Shown piece by piece: positions 1 to 10,447 of a DNA stretch of 64,000 bases. This DNA comes from Schistocerca nitens (lineage: Eukaryota > Arthropoda > Insecta > Orthoptera > Acrididae). The stretch's first letter is position 1; every line of letters starts with the position of its first letter. The notes beneath the pieces were generated by a model, which worked only from the letters and a program-made list of their open reading frames with translations, was not told where the DNA came from and searched no databases. The position numbers and the translations under genes are program-made. Where the stretch lies: positions 530,801,102 through 530,865,101 of the forward strand of contig NC_064616.1 in the NCBI RefSeq assembly GCF_023898315.1. Direction: 5' to 3'.

Positions 1-236
1 AACATTCATATCTCTTCACGTACTACATGAATATGTAATAAAAAATGGGGGTTCCTATTTAAAAAACGCAGTTGATATCCCTTTGACCTATGGCAGCACC
101 ATCTAGTGGGCCAACCGTAGCACCACCTGGTTTCCCCCTTCAAGCTAGATGACTTTTGTTCTTTGTAGTTTTTTTGTTTTATGCTTATTTTGTGAGATAT
201 TTGGCCCGGTCACTATCAATGGACCACCCTATATAT
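1..236 (-). mobile_element. terminal part of a mariner-superfamily-like DNA transposon, cut by the window edge
   Basis: The stretch ends at the sequence GGACCACCCT followed by ATATATA. Read on the minus strand this gives an end of the form AGGGTGGTCCATTGATAG, the kind of terminal repeat seen on several insect Tc1/mariner-superfamily elements. The interior resembles, from memory, a repeat common in locust genomes. No transposase reading frame is present and the rest lies left of the window. The family assignment is inference. Confidence 0.5.
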
Positions 237-746
237 ATGCTTCTATATACTTAAATTTATTTTTAGCCATTCATACTTAGTCATTTTGCACTTACTGACA
301 GTCTCATTTTTTAGAACACTCTCAAGACCTTAAATTGACGTAATGTTTGTAGTCGCTTTAGCAGCACGCATCCCCATGGGGCTGAAGGAATAAGAGGCAG
401 CCTTGTGATAAGCAGAGCTAGTAAAGAAAGGTTATGTAATAGCTCCTCATGGAGCCAAGAAAGAAGAGTGTTTCCTTTATACACAATAAGGTTTATTTAT
501 GATAATACAATGCAAGATCACCATTCAAAACAACCAGCTCCTTTATACTAAACAAATACAGTTTCATCATCGTTAATTTTCATTTTGCTACATATTCTCA
601 AAACAATAGACATACTGAATGTTTGATTTGCTGATGACCTTGTTAAACACCTCACTGACATGAAACGTACAATATCTACATCTGTCTCTACATCCATACT
701 CCCCAAGCCACCTGACGGTGTGTGGTGGAGGGTACCTTGAGTACCT
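237..746. other. no recognisable feature
   Basis: AT-rich sequence between the transposon end on the left and the 3' end of the CR1-like LINE on the right. It may contain the 3' untranslated tail of that LINE. I see no coding signal, repeat pair or RNA gene. Confidence 0.4.
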
Positions 747-2760
747 CTATCGGTTCTCCCTTCTATTCCAGTCTCGTATTGATCGTGGAAAGAAAGATTG
801 TCGGTATGCCTCTATGAGGGCTCTAATCTCTCTGATTTTATCCTCATGGTCTCTTCGCAAAATATACGTAGGAGGGAGCAATACACTGCTTGACTCCTCA
901 GTGAAGGTATGTTCTTGAAACTTCAACAAAAGCCCGTACCGAGCAACTGAGCGTATCTCCTGCAGAGTCTTCCACTGGAGTTTATCTATCATCTCTGTAA
1001 CGCTTTTGTGATTACTAAATGATCCTGTAACAAAGCACGCTGCTCTCCGTTGGATATTCTCTGTCTCTTCTATCAACCCTATCTGGTAGGCATCCCACAC
1101 TGCTGAGCAGTATTCAAGCAGTGGGCGAACAAGCGTACTGTAATCTACTTCCTTTGTTTTCAGATTGCATTTCCTTAGGATTCTTCTAATGAATCTCAGT
1201 CTGGCATCTGCTTTACCGACGATCAACTTCATATGACCATTCCATTTTAAATCACTCCTAATGCGTACTCCCAGATAATTTCTGGAATTAACTGCTTCCA
1301 GTTGCTGACCTGCCATATTGTAGCTAAATGATAAGGAATCTTTCTTTCTATGTATTCGCAGCACATTACACTTGTCTACATTGAGATTCAATTGCCATTC
1401 CCTGCACCATGCGTCAATTCACTGCAGATCCTCCTGCATTTCAGTACAATTTTCCATTGTTACAACCTCTCGATATACCACAGCATCTTCCACAAAAAGC
1501 CTCAGTGAACTTCTGATGTCATCCACAAGGTCATTTATATACGTATATTGTGAATAGCAACGGTCCTACGACACTTCCCTGCAGCACACCTGAAATCACT
1601 CTTAATTCGGAAGACTTCTCTCCACTGAGAATGACATGCTGCGCTCTGTTATCTAGGAACTCTTCAATCCAATCACACAATTGGTGTGATAGTCCATTTG
1701 CTCTTACTTTGTTCATTAAACAACTGTGGGGAACTGTATTGAACCCCTTGCGGAAGTCAAAAAACACGGCATCTACCTGTGAACCCGTGTCTATGGCCCT
1801 CTGAGTCTTGTGGACGAATAGTGCGAGCTTGGTTTCACACTGTCATCTTTTTCGAAACCCATGCTGATTGCTACAGAGTAGATTTCTAGTCTCCACAAAA
1901 GTCATTATACTCAAACATAATGCGTGTTCCAAAGTTCTACAACTGATAGACGTTAGAGATATAGGTCTACAGTTCTGCACATCTATTCGACGTCCCTTCT
2001 TGAAAACTGGGATGACTTGTGCCCTTTTCCAATCCTTTGGAATGCTACGCTCTTCTAGAGGCCTACGGTACACTGCTGCAAGAAGGGGGGCAAGTTCCTT
2101 TGCATACTCTGTGTAAAATCGAACTGGTATCCCATCAGGTCCTGCGGCCTTTCCTCTTTTGAGCGATTTTAGTTGTTTCTCTATCCCTCTGCCATCTATT
2201 TCAATATCTACCATTTTGTCATCTGTGTGATAATCTAGAGAAGGAACTACAGTGCAGTCTTCCTCTGTGAAACAGCTTTGGAAAAAGACATTTAGTATTT
2301 CGGCCTTTAGTCTGTCATCCTCTGTTTCAGTACCATTTTGGTCACAGAATGTCTGGACATTTTGTTTTGATCCACCTACCGCTTTGACATAAGACCAAAA
2401 TTTCTTAGTATTTTCTGTCAAGTCAGTAGATAGAACTTTACTTTCGAATTCATTGAACACCTCTCGCATAGCCCTCCTTACATTACATTTCGCTTTGCGT
2501 AATTTTTGTTTGTCTGCAAGGCTTTGGTTATGTTTATGTTTATGTTTGCTGTGTTGTTCCCTTTGCTTCCGCAGCAGTTTTCTAACTCGGTTGTTGTACC
2601 ATGGTGGCTCTTTTCCATCTCTTATGATCTTGCTTGGCACACACTCATCTAACACATATTTTATGATGGTTTTGTACTTTGTCCACTGATCCTCAACACT
2701 ATCTGTACTTGAGACAAAACTTTTGTATTGAGCCATCAGGTACTCTGAAATCTGCTTTTT
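747..2760 (-). pseudogene. CR1/jockey-type LINE, reverse transcriptase ORF, broken and 5'-truncated
   Basis: Read right to left, the frame gives the linker before the RT, then RT blocks with KAAGPDGIPVRFY, PISLTS, HGFRKR, FFDFRKGFNTVPH and VISGVLQGSVVGPLLF, then a thumb region and a C-terminus with LGVRIRSDLKWNGH and QRRAACFVTGSFSNHKSV. This order is that of the ORF2 of CR1/jockey-group non-LTR retrotransposons. The copy is dead. A TGA interrupts the frame at 1843-1845. An apparent 4-base insertion at about 1540 shifts the frame just after the GVLQGS block. A second TGA lies at 1419-1421. The catalytic FADD box reads FVED (about 1483-1496). No endonuclease domain is seen upstream of about 2760, so the copy is 5'-truncated, as is usual for LINEs. 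The exact clade is uncertain. Confidence 0.85.
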
Positions 2761-3167
2761 GCCACTTTTGCTAAACAGAATAGACTACAATGTCTCTAAT
2801 ACTGTGCAAAATCTACTGCTACATCAGTCTTGGTTGTGTTGCTGCACAGGCAACTGCATTGAATGGAGCCAAGTAGATGCCTCACTACAGAATGAGAAGG
2901 TGTCCTGCATCTACCATCTACAAATCTGTGGATAACATTAATATTTCTGCCAAACCATGTGGTGCACAAAATGTTCTATCTGGTTTATCTGTATCTGTTG
3001 GTGCTGCTTTAAATTTTAGTATAGAGAATAATGATAACAGAACCCAAGGCAAAGGTTGGTTTACTGTCGCCTTACTTCACACTACAAACATTAAGTAATT
3101 TCAAGGTCTCAAGAGTGAAAATACTAGAGATGTTATAGCCTATCATACATTTTACATCAGTGCTCAT
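2761..3167. other. no recognisable feature between two LINE fragments
   Basis: The sequence separates the CR1-like LINE from the RTE-like fragment. Small open frames here have no recognisable motif. It may hold residual 5' sequence of the left LINE. Confidence 0.35.
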
Positions 3168-3780
3168 TTAGTGTATATTTATTTTTCTCCTTTTGTCAAT
3201 TAAATTCAGTATCTCCTGTGATATCCAAGCATTTCTAGTAGGTATTTTCTTTTTACCTATTTTATCCTCTGGTGCCTTCACTGTTTCATGTACCAAAGTT
3301 ACCCAGTCATCTCCTATTGTATTCCTTTCCCATGTTTCAGTCAATTGTTGCATAATGTTTCCTCTGAAACTCTCAATAAATTATCTACGTCCCATCTCCT
3401 TAATTTACTACCTTTTCCAATTTCTTCAGTTTGAATCTGCAGTTCACAACCAAAAAGTGTAGTCACAGTCCACATCTACCCCTGGGAATGTCATACAGTT
3501 TAAAATTGGGTTCCAGACTCTCTCTGTAACCATTATATAATCTATTTGAAATCTTCCATTGTATTCAGGTTTCTTCCGCGAATATAGTCTTCTTTCATGA
3601 TTCTTAAACCAGGTGTTAGCAATGATTAAATTACACTCTGTGCACAATTTTACCAGATGGCTTCCTCTTTCATTCCTTTCACACAGTCCATATTGGCCTA
3701 CTAATTTTCCTTCCCCTCCTCTTCTCCCAAATTTCAGACCCCCATCACAATTACATTTTCCTCTCTCTGAAGTATCTGAA
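3168..3780 (-). pseudogene. RTE-like LINE fragment: end of endonuclease domain and linker
   Basis: On the minus strand the first half reads like the C-terminal part of an AP-type endonuclease, with IANTWFKNHERRLYSRKK, GRFQIDYIMV and a decayed catalytic end (DVDCDYTFWL where D-SDH-type residues are expected). The lower half matches the start of the linker seen in the RTE-like LINE at 10448-12451: both have the pattern V-KA-EDK-GKK followed by N-W---EIL-LID-RRK. The fragment therefore supplies the part of the family that is missing from that copy. Both ends are abrupt, and stops and frame changes are present, so it is a dead piece. Confidence 0.7.
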
Positions 3781-3785
3781 TAACA

Positions 3786-4150
3786 GGCACAGGTAAGATC
3801 GAAGGTCAGTCATAAAAGTGTATCAGTGGTCAGTCTCATGGCTGCCAGGGAGCAGACATCCTGATTCTTGATGCAGCTAGTAGCAAGGGTCCTCGCAGCT
3901 GAGCAGACGGTTTGACACACCCACAGAGGCATTGCAGGCAGCACAGCAGAAAACTCCATGGTGACTGTTGCAATAAAATCATGCTCTCATATTCTTTACT
4001 AGCTGTTGGGCACATTAGTAACTCTTGAAACCAATTTTTCAGATCAAAATAAAGACCCAGAAGATAAAAATCTACAGAATGATGACATAATTGATATGGT
4101 TACTATTAAGACAGAATTAAGTATCACAGAACTTCTTATTCCAGATACGT
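3786..4150 (+). repeat. left copy of a diverged direct repeat (possible 5' LTR of an old element)
   Basis: The stretch aligns by eye, in the same orientation, with about 19100-19470. Shared landmarks in order are AAGGTCAGTCAT, GCAGACATCCTGAT, CTCTCATA-TCTTTAC-AG-TGTTG, TAACTCTTGAA and a downstream block ending CTTA-TCCAGA. Identity is modest, near two thirds. A gag-like frame follows about 700 bases downstream. Two direct copies around a gag-like frame suggest LTRs of an old element, but no clean TG...CA ends, target duplication or primer-binding site could be fixed, so this is a hypothesis. Confidence 0.45.
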
Positions 4151-4199
4151 ATTCCACAAGTGTGTTGTTTGATCAGTTCTGTGCTGGCTGTCACTGATG

Positions 4200-6420
4200 A
4201 CACTCAAGTAATAACAGATGAAATGGAGAAGCAATTGTCTCCTGAAGTAGTGACCAATTGGCAAAATGTCTTGCTTTAGTCACTAATTTCAGTGTTAATG
4301 GATCTCAAAATGGAACTATCCACAGAAATAGCTAGAGTCATTCTAATGTGCAAAGTGCAATAACTCAAATAAATGACAGCGTGCCAGTAGTAAATTTTGA
4401 TGTGTCTGCAGAAAGGATGAAACTTAACATGGAAGTAAAGCAGGACCTTGGTGAACAGTATGCACAAAAGCAGGTGGATAAATGATTAATAAAGTTTATT
4501 GCCAAGGTAGATTCTGTTATTGTTGCAATATGTGATAATTGGAATAAATGCAACAAAGAAGCAGTAGCCAAAATCCCAAAAATGATAGAAGAGATTGAGG
4601 CTGATTATTGCACCTTCACAGCAGTGATAGAGTTACAGCAACCGGGGTGCAAAGCTAAAATTAATAATGATGTAACTACCATAACTGATAACATAAGAGT
4701 AATAATTTTAAGGGGCATATGACCAAGATGAATGGCCGTCAAGTGAGCAAAGTATGACTCATTTTAAAGAGAACACGTTGCCCATCATCAATTGGTACTT
4801 CATCAGAAGCAGCCTTCATTTACTGTAGGAAACTTAATCACTTTGATTGATATGGAAATGTGCACCTGAAATTGTTCATACAGGAAGTTCTGTATGTGTG
4901 ATTACCGGTGTCCTGGTCAGAGCAAGAACAAGTTTTCTTTTGTGGTCGGATATTTACAAGGGGACACAGTTAAATGGTCTTACAAGGTGTACACTACTAG
5001 TACAGATCTATCAGAATTCAAAGGTAAGTTTTTAAAAGAATCTTGTTCTGCAGAATTTCAAAGAATGTTGCTACTGGATTTCTGGAGTAGTAGCAAATGT
5101 CAAGCAGATCATGGGACCATGAAGGAATTTTACAAAGTTTGCTGGAAGCAAATAACATACCCTGACTCTGGTAGAGCCATCAAATCATTCACCAGGGGCA
5201 TAGAATTAATGTTGCCATTCTATATCCATTGGGAATTGGTAGCTGCACCTATCAACAGTTACAAGTGGTATGTGAGGCTTCTGCAGTGGGTGGAATGCTT
5301 ACATGTAGTGGCAGCAGCCAGCAAAACATACAGACATGGCAATAAGTGGTGAGGCCAGTTCAGCTTACACATGGTCGGGGACACTGGTATAATATATGTG
5401 AAAGGCAATAGAACATCTTAAAGTGTCAGAAGATCAGGAAGGGATGGAGTATGGTAATCAGCCTATTCCTCATGGACAATTAAACCAGATGGTGTCTCAG
5501 TATGGGATAGTCCAAAGGCAGAGAGGCTTGAAGTTCCACTAGACAGTGACAATTTGATGAGGAGTAGGTATGTAATACACATGAACACAGGACAGCCAGC
5601 ACTTGCTGCAGTGGCCTTGGCAGTGAGACACAGGGGCTGGTTGGGGTAGTAGTCACAGCAGCCAGCATACCACTGCAGTTACCAGGACAGGCGAGCAAGT
5701 TCAGAAAAGAAATGAGAGAGGTAGCCTTGGCATGTGTTGCCACAAGAAGAGATCGTACAGAACTGTAGGGGGCTCGGACAACACAAACAGCATGCAAAAG
5801 ACTTTGAAGTAATACAAAGGTCTGTTAGTGGGGATGTGTTCAGAAGCATGAGACTATTTGAAGAGCACATACCAATGGTGGGGGAAACAGTAAACAATAA
5901 ATATTCATTGAATCAGCAGATGGGGGAACTATAGGCCTCAAAATCAGTTATTCAAAATGACTGGAATGAGAATAGTTCAGAAGAACAAAAAAGCAAATTT
6001 ACACAAGCAGAGAAAAATAGAAAGCAAGAGAGTGCCAAGAGAAAAAAGTGACATTATCTTCAGATTTGTGTTCGAGAAAAATTACAAGTTTGAACAACCA
6101 TAAGGTTAGATAATAAAGAAATTGAGCTTTTAGACCTGCAGGCTGAATGGGCTGAAGTCCAGCACACTTGTGAACTGTCACTTTACAAAAGGCTGTTTAC
6201 AGAATTCCAGTGGTTGCTGGTAAGAAGAGCAAAACCAAAAGTTTCCCTGTTTAGCCCAGATTTTGATCAGAGGACTGTAATTAATGATGAGATTGCAACC
6301 ATTGCAAAAGAGTATTTTTCAGCTTTACCATATCAAACTGATATGGCAGAGTGGTCATTCTACAATGTGAAAATTTTCAGAGCCGAGTGCAGGCAAGATT
6401 AACCCCAATACAAAGAATTA
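4200..6420 (+). pseudogene. degenerate retrotransposon gag-like region
   Basis: The best preserved part (about 4894-5352) reads YLQGDTVKWSYKVY, then FKGKFLKESCSAEFQRM, then TMKEFYKVCWKQI and WELVAAPINSYKWYVRLLQ. A leucine-glycine block before an aromatic helix, a W-F/K-F helix and a later 'EFY...W' helix are the layout of the capsid domain of retrotransposon Gag proteins. Upstream (4380-4690) are short charged, helix-like pieces broken by stops, as in Gag N-termini. Downstream (5480-6420) frames are heavily broken and include a piece with ELLDLQAEWAEVQHTCELS that I cannot assign. No protease, RT or integrase was recognised before the piggyBac insertion at 7681. The element is inactive. Confidence 0.5.
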
Positions 6421-6864
6421 GTCAAGACAGTAAAGAACACAATATAGTCATAAAAGGATTGAAGCAAATTACAGAAGTGATAACGGAGAAGCATAGTGGG
6501 CCTCTCACACTTTGAGAGACTTCACAGCTCTGTGAGTATGTGAGCCTCAGCTGCCTAGAGCAGTTCTTCTTTTCCTTGGTCTAGTCTCTCTGGTATCTGT
6601 CTTTTAGTCTAAAAAGTGCATGTAGTTTCTCACTTTGTAATCTGTCATGATTTTGTGGTAACTTAAGGGAAAAGGTGATGTGAGTCAAGCTGGTGGTCTA
6701 AAGATTAATACTGAAATAAGTCAAGTAAATTACCAGGAAGTACGTAAGGGACAGAAGGTTAGCTCAGAATGCTAAAGTGCTGAATGACAGATCTAGCTAA
6801 TGCTGTACTGTTATATGAGTTGCATAAACAGAGGTAGTGAACATATGGATAAGTTTGGAAATAC
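6421..6864. other. no recognisable coding signal; probable interior of the old gag-bearing element
   Basis: Stop-rich sequence with no recognisable domain. Its position between the gag-like region and the SINE makes it part of the same old element if the flanking direct repeats are its LTRs. Confidence 0.3.
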
Positions 6865-6876
6865 ACTTTTAAGATA

Positions 6877-7096
6877 AAAACTGTGTGCCCGACCGAGACT
6901 CGAACTCGAGACCTTTGCCTTTCGCGGGCAAGTGCTGTACCATCTGAGCTACCGAAGCACAACTCACGCCCGGTACTCACAGCTTTACTTCTGCCAGTAT
7001 CTCGTCTCCTACCTTCCAAACTTTACAGAAGCTCTCCTGCCAGGAAGTTTCATATCAGCGCACACTCCGCTGCAGAGTGAAAATCTCATTCTGGAA
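6877..7096 (-). mobile_element. tRNA-derived SINE with 12-bp target-site duplication
   Basis: The minus strand contains a tRNA-like unit (about 6886-6960) with an A box TAGCTCAGATGG and a B box GAGTTCGAGTC, and a clear anticodon-stem-like TTGCC...GGCAA. A non-tRNA body follows. The copy is bounded by perfect 12-bp direct repeats ACTTTTAAGATA at 6865-6876 and 7097-7108, which proves retroposition-type insertion. The end at 7040-7096 (CCAGGAAGTTTCATATCAGC... to CTCATTCTGG) resembles a module that I remember at the other end of related locust repeats. The terminal arrangement may therefore be inverted in this copy. Confidence 0.85.
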
Positions 7097-7108
7097 ACTT
7101 TTAAGATA

Positions 7109-7680
7109 GATTTGGCAGTGTGATAAGGGGGTGAAAAATGTGCAAATGCTGAAGTATAAGGTAAAGTGTTGACAAGATCCAAGCACTGGAATCGTTTCAG
7201 TTTCAGTGATAAGAAGTTGCTTAAGCCATATGATAAAAAAAAACTTGCACATAGTGTGACGCAGAAGTAGGTAATAATAGCTGTGCTTTATAATAGGCCA
7301 GCTGACAGTAGATGTAGTAAGTGAACAAAGAACTATATGATGTGGACTGGAATGCCTTGGGTAAAATTTACATATAAATACATATATATACATTTAAGTG
7401 TTTGGTTTGTGTTCACAGAAACTGAGCTGTCATGAGCACTACCTAAAGAATAGTTTAAGCTGAGATAGAATACCATATGTAAATTCATGCAAATAGAGAT
7501 ATGGGAAAGAAAAGTCATATTCTTCAGAAAGTGTAGTATACAGTAATTAGAGGTACAACAGTAATAAACATTAAGTAAAACTGTCCATGGTAACACAGTA
7601 TGAGAATTTCTTAGTGAGAATAATATGGATGGTGTCACCAGAAATATTCCAGTGTTTCAAGATGTGGACAGTGGATGGCA
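7109..7680. other. unassigned sequence up to the piggyBac insertion point
   Basis: AT-rich, stop-rich sequence with no domain recognised. The sequence just left of 7681 is the pre-insertion flank of piggyBac; it continues to the right of 16935. Confidence 0.3.
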
Positions 7681-8099
7681 TTAACCTTCACAATACCAAG
7701 GGACGTGGTGGAGGGGGGGGGGGGGGGGGGACTGCTTTATGCCCATCTTTTGAAAATATACTCATGTATTTTATTCTCTCAGATTTTATGATTGTTTTAC
7801 ATTTTTTGTTTTAGCTTAATCACAAAATTTAAGTTTAAGGGAGGCGATTGTAAAGTCCCCCCCCCCCCCCCCTTGGTAGTAGATGCAACTTCCACAACAC
7901 TTGTCTTACTCCACAAATAAAAGCAGTATGTGACTTAGAACACATGGACATTATATTCCTCTGGGTTGACAGCAACAATGGTCTCAACAATGATTCATTT
8001 CCCTTTGATTCTTTATTGTTTCCTGTACAGTGGCACTTAGTCCAGTTTTAGATACAACTATGATTGAAAATGTATCAACAGTCACTTACTGACAGAGAA

Positions 8100-8580
8100 A
8101 TGTCACAGATTTTGGAAGAATCTACAGATAATCAAATTGAATTTGATGAAACTGATGATGTAGTGGGTGAACCTGAAGAGGAATGTGTCGGGTGCTAGGA
8201 TGTGGACAGTGATAGAGTACCTACAGATGTTGGAGATGAACTCTGAGCACCTGAAATTGATGACAACACAGCTTGTGAGGTTATTGACAAGTATATTACA
8301 AGAACTGGAAAATTTTATAGCTCCAAAGCTCCTCACATTAGAAGTCAAGTGTCACAAAATGTAGTGACAGAAAGAGAAGGCATAAGAGATTGAGGTAAAG
8401 TAGGAACAATCAGAGAATAATTTGAAAAGTTTTTGTCTTCAGAAATTGTCAACATTATAATAAACCATATCAATGAAGAGGTATTGAGGCAAAAAATACC
8501 CAAGACAGACAGGCGAATTCATGGCATATATGGGGCTACTTGTTATTATGGGGGAGGAAAACGACAGTAAATCATCTGTT
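8100..8580 (+). pseudogene. piggyBac transposase, N-terminal part
   Basis: The likely start is ATG at 8100-8102, giving MSQILEESTDNQIEFDETDD, an acidic N-terminus typical of piggyBac transposases. In the continuing sequence, with frame breaks and stops, come a SSKAPHIRSQVSQNVVTERE-like DNA-binding linker and a helical block with FEKFLSSEIVNIII and the start of an 'IYGATCYYG' block. Premature stops lie after ECVGC and after the GDEL and IRD segments. The frame ends at the SINE inserted after codons reading SVTYW. It belongs with the piece at 8788-9820 and the C-terminal piece after the gypsy element. Confidence 0.8.
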
Positions 8581-8589
8581 ACATATTGG

Positions 8590-8774
8590 TAAGATCTTAT
8601 GGGACCAAACTGCTTATGTCATTGGTCACTAAGCTTACACACTACTTAATCTAATTTAAACTTACTATATGGGCAACACTCACACCCATGCCCAAGGGAA
8701 GACTCGAATCTCCGATGGGAGTTGCTGCACAGACCATGACAAGATGCCTCAGACAGTGCGGCTACCCAGCGCGG
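8590..8774 (-). mobile_element. tRNA-derived SINE inserted in the piggyBac transposase
   Basis: On the minus strand the copy starts with a tRNA-like head. A B box (AGATTCGAGTCTT) lies at about 8697-8710, and an A-box-like stretch lies in GCCGCACTGTCTGAGGCA. The tail runs to the left and ends near CCATAAGATCTTA. Imperfect direct repeats CTGTTACATATT (8576-8587) and CTGTTACAGATTT (8775-8787) flank it and represent the target duplication. The piggyBac protein reads through the site as SVTYW | DLWSYASG, so the insertion split a coding sequence. I remember this SINE as abundant in Schistocerca; that identity is from memory. Confidence 0.85.
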
Positions 8775-8787
8775 CTGTTACAGATTT

Positions 8788-9820
8788 ATGGTCCTACGCT
8801 TCAGGAAGGTTTGTTTATACTGCTACCATGAGCCAAATCAGACTTCAGCAGCTTACTAAAATAGTAAGATTTGATGACAGAGAGTCATGAAGCAATTCCA
8901 TGAAACATGATAAGTTTGCTGCAATACGAGAAGTTTCTGATTAAATGAATGAATTACTGCCAAAATATTATTCTGCTGGGATACACACTGTTATTGATGA
9001 AATGTTGTCATTGTTCCATGCCAGGGGTCCCTTTAAGGTCTTCATGAAGGAAAAACCTGGAAAATATGGTATTCTTGTACGCATGCTCACAGATGCTAAA
9101 ACCAGATATGTTATCAGCATAGAGCTTTATGCTGGGAAAAGAAATGATGGTACACAAAAATCAAATTCTGCTGCAGCTGTGGCCAAATGCCTGGTGGTTC
9201 CTATACATAACTCAAGGTGAAATGTCACCAGAGACAGATATTACACATCAATTGATTTGGCCAAAGGTCTATGGAGGAAACACAAGCTAACTCTTGTGGG
9301 AACATTACAAGCTAATAGGAAACATACACCTCAAGAACTGAAAGGTATCTCAAGATGAGAATTATATTCTAGTAAATTTGCTTTCAGTGATACTAGTACT
9401 GGAAATATTCCAATCACAAATATTCAACTAAGAGGGCTACAAGAAAGTGGCTGCTGTCTGTTTTCTATACTCTTGTGGACATAGCAGTGGTAAAGAGTTA
9501 TACACTATTTTTGTTGAACTTCCCAGACTGGAATAAGAAAAAACCTAATAACCGACAACTTTTTATTCAAGAACTGCAAATATGGCTCACAAAACCACAC
9601 ATTGAAGAAAGGGCTACAAATATTGCACTACTGCCAAAGCCTGTAGTTTCAAGTATGGGGAGTATTCTTGGATGGAAAATCAAGCAGAACTTCAGCTCAT
9701 GGAGGAAAAGGTAGATGTCATTTGTGTGTTAGTGAAAGCCCTTCAAAAGCAGAAAAGTACAACAAAGTGAACAAAACAACAACAATCTGCAACAACTGTA
9801 AAAGATACACACATGATAAA
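8788..9820 (+). pseudogene. piggyBac transposase, catalytic core and first half of the cysteine-rich tail
   Basis: Recognisable blocks in order are DLWSYASGRFVY, MSQIRLQQLTKIVRFDD, then the catalytic region TVIDEMLSLFHARGPFK (first Asp), GILVRMLTDAKTRYVISIEL (second Asp) and a stretch reading RDRYYTSIDLAKGL, equivalent to the DN-YFTS block with the third Asp. The DDD residues of the family are thus all still visible. Stops and frame shifts occur after DDRES, after VVPIHNSR and around 9350-9480. The tail has GRCHLC and ICNNCKRYTHDK, the start of the C-terminal zinc-binding domain. It is cut at 9820 by the gypsy element. The last residues lie at 16611-16671. Confidence 0.88.
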
Positions 9821-10053
9821 TGTTGTGACAGTGCCACGATATTTAACAGTGCCGCTACGTCAGTACGCGAACACGGCGATAGAGGCGCTCCGCAACTCGG
9901 CTGAGCGCGGGAGCGCCACCTGGCTATGAACGGCACCGGCCGCATGTCACGGCACGGCAGTCTAATGACAGATTCGGAGTTGGTAGCATGTAACCCGCTA
10001 TTGTTCTACGTTTGTATATCCACGCAATTTATTAGTGCTTAAAGGTTATAACA
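9821..10053 (+). repeat. 5' LTR of the gypsy element
   Basis: It starts TGTTGTGACAGTGCC and ends AAAGGTTATAACA. It aligns without gaps over 233 bp with 16373-16605 and differs at nine positions by eye. It retains more CpG than the 3' copy. Confidence 0.95.
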
Positions 10054-10058
10054 CTTTT

Positions 10059-10075
10059 TGGCGACGGGGTCGGAT
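10059..10075 (+). promoter_or_regulatory. candidate primer-binding site
   Basis: TGGCGACGGGGTCGGAT begins five bases after the 5' LTR. A TGG start complementary to the CCA end of a tRNA is expected here. I cannot name the tRNA. Confidence 0.55.
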
Positions 10076-10122
10076 ATTTTTTTTCCTGCGTTGTGGAATT
10101 GTGTGTTCGTGTCGGGGCAGAC

Positions 10123-10443
10123 ATGGAACAGCTTATGCAAGCACTCATTGAACAACAAACACAGCTGACGGCTGCTATTCAGGCGTTGTCGACGTCGCTT
10201 ACTCATCGTCTGTCTTCCTCTTCTCCGCCTCCGTTCCCTCCTTACGATGAGGCCGCTGAAGACTGGGAGGATTATGAGAAGCGTTTGCGGCAACACTTCT
10301 TGGCTTTCGGCGTTGTCGACGCTCCTATGTGTAGTCGTTATTTCTATCTTGGATTTCCCCACGGATCTATCAGCTGGTATCTCAGTTAGCCCCTCTGCGG
10401 GAACCTGCCTCTCTGTCCTTCCAAGAAATGTGTGACTTATTGT
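10123..10443 (+). pseudogene. gypsy gag, N-terminal part
   Basis: The ATG at 10123 gives MEQLMQALIEQQTQLTAAIQ, a coiled-coil-like start, followed by a Ser/Pro-rich linker and DWEDYEKRLRQHFLAFGV, the typical first capsid helices of Ty3/gypsy Gag. A frame shift near 10330 moves the continuing sequence (with REPASLSFQEMCDLLS) to another frame. The gene is then interrupted at about 10447 by the RTE-like LINE and resumes at about 12452. Confidence 0.85.
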
Positions 10444-10447
10444 CTAT

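Noticed and set aside
718-918. Small plus-strand open frames over the LINE at 0.7-2.7 kb
   Set aside because: They are antisense shadows of the RT frame on the minus strand.
6886-6960. A minus-strand tRNA gene
   Set aside because: The A and B boxes are good and a cloverleaf can be drawn, but the unit is the head of a SINE with target duplications, and the position before the anticodon is not the conserved T.
7711-7872. Poly-G and poly-C tracts as regulatory quadruplex sites
   Set aside because: They sit near piggyBac ends and match a similar poly-C at 16868. They may be simple-repeat growth, or assembly length may be uncertain; there is no evidence of a function.
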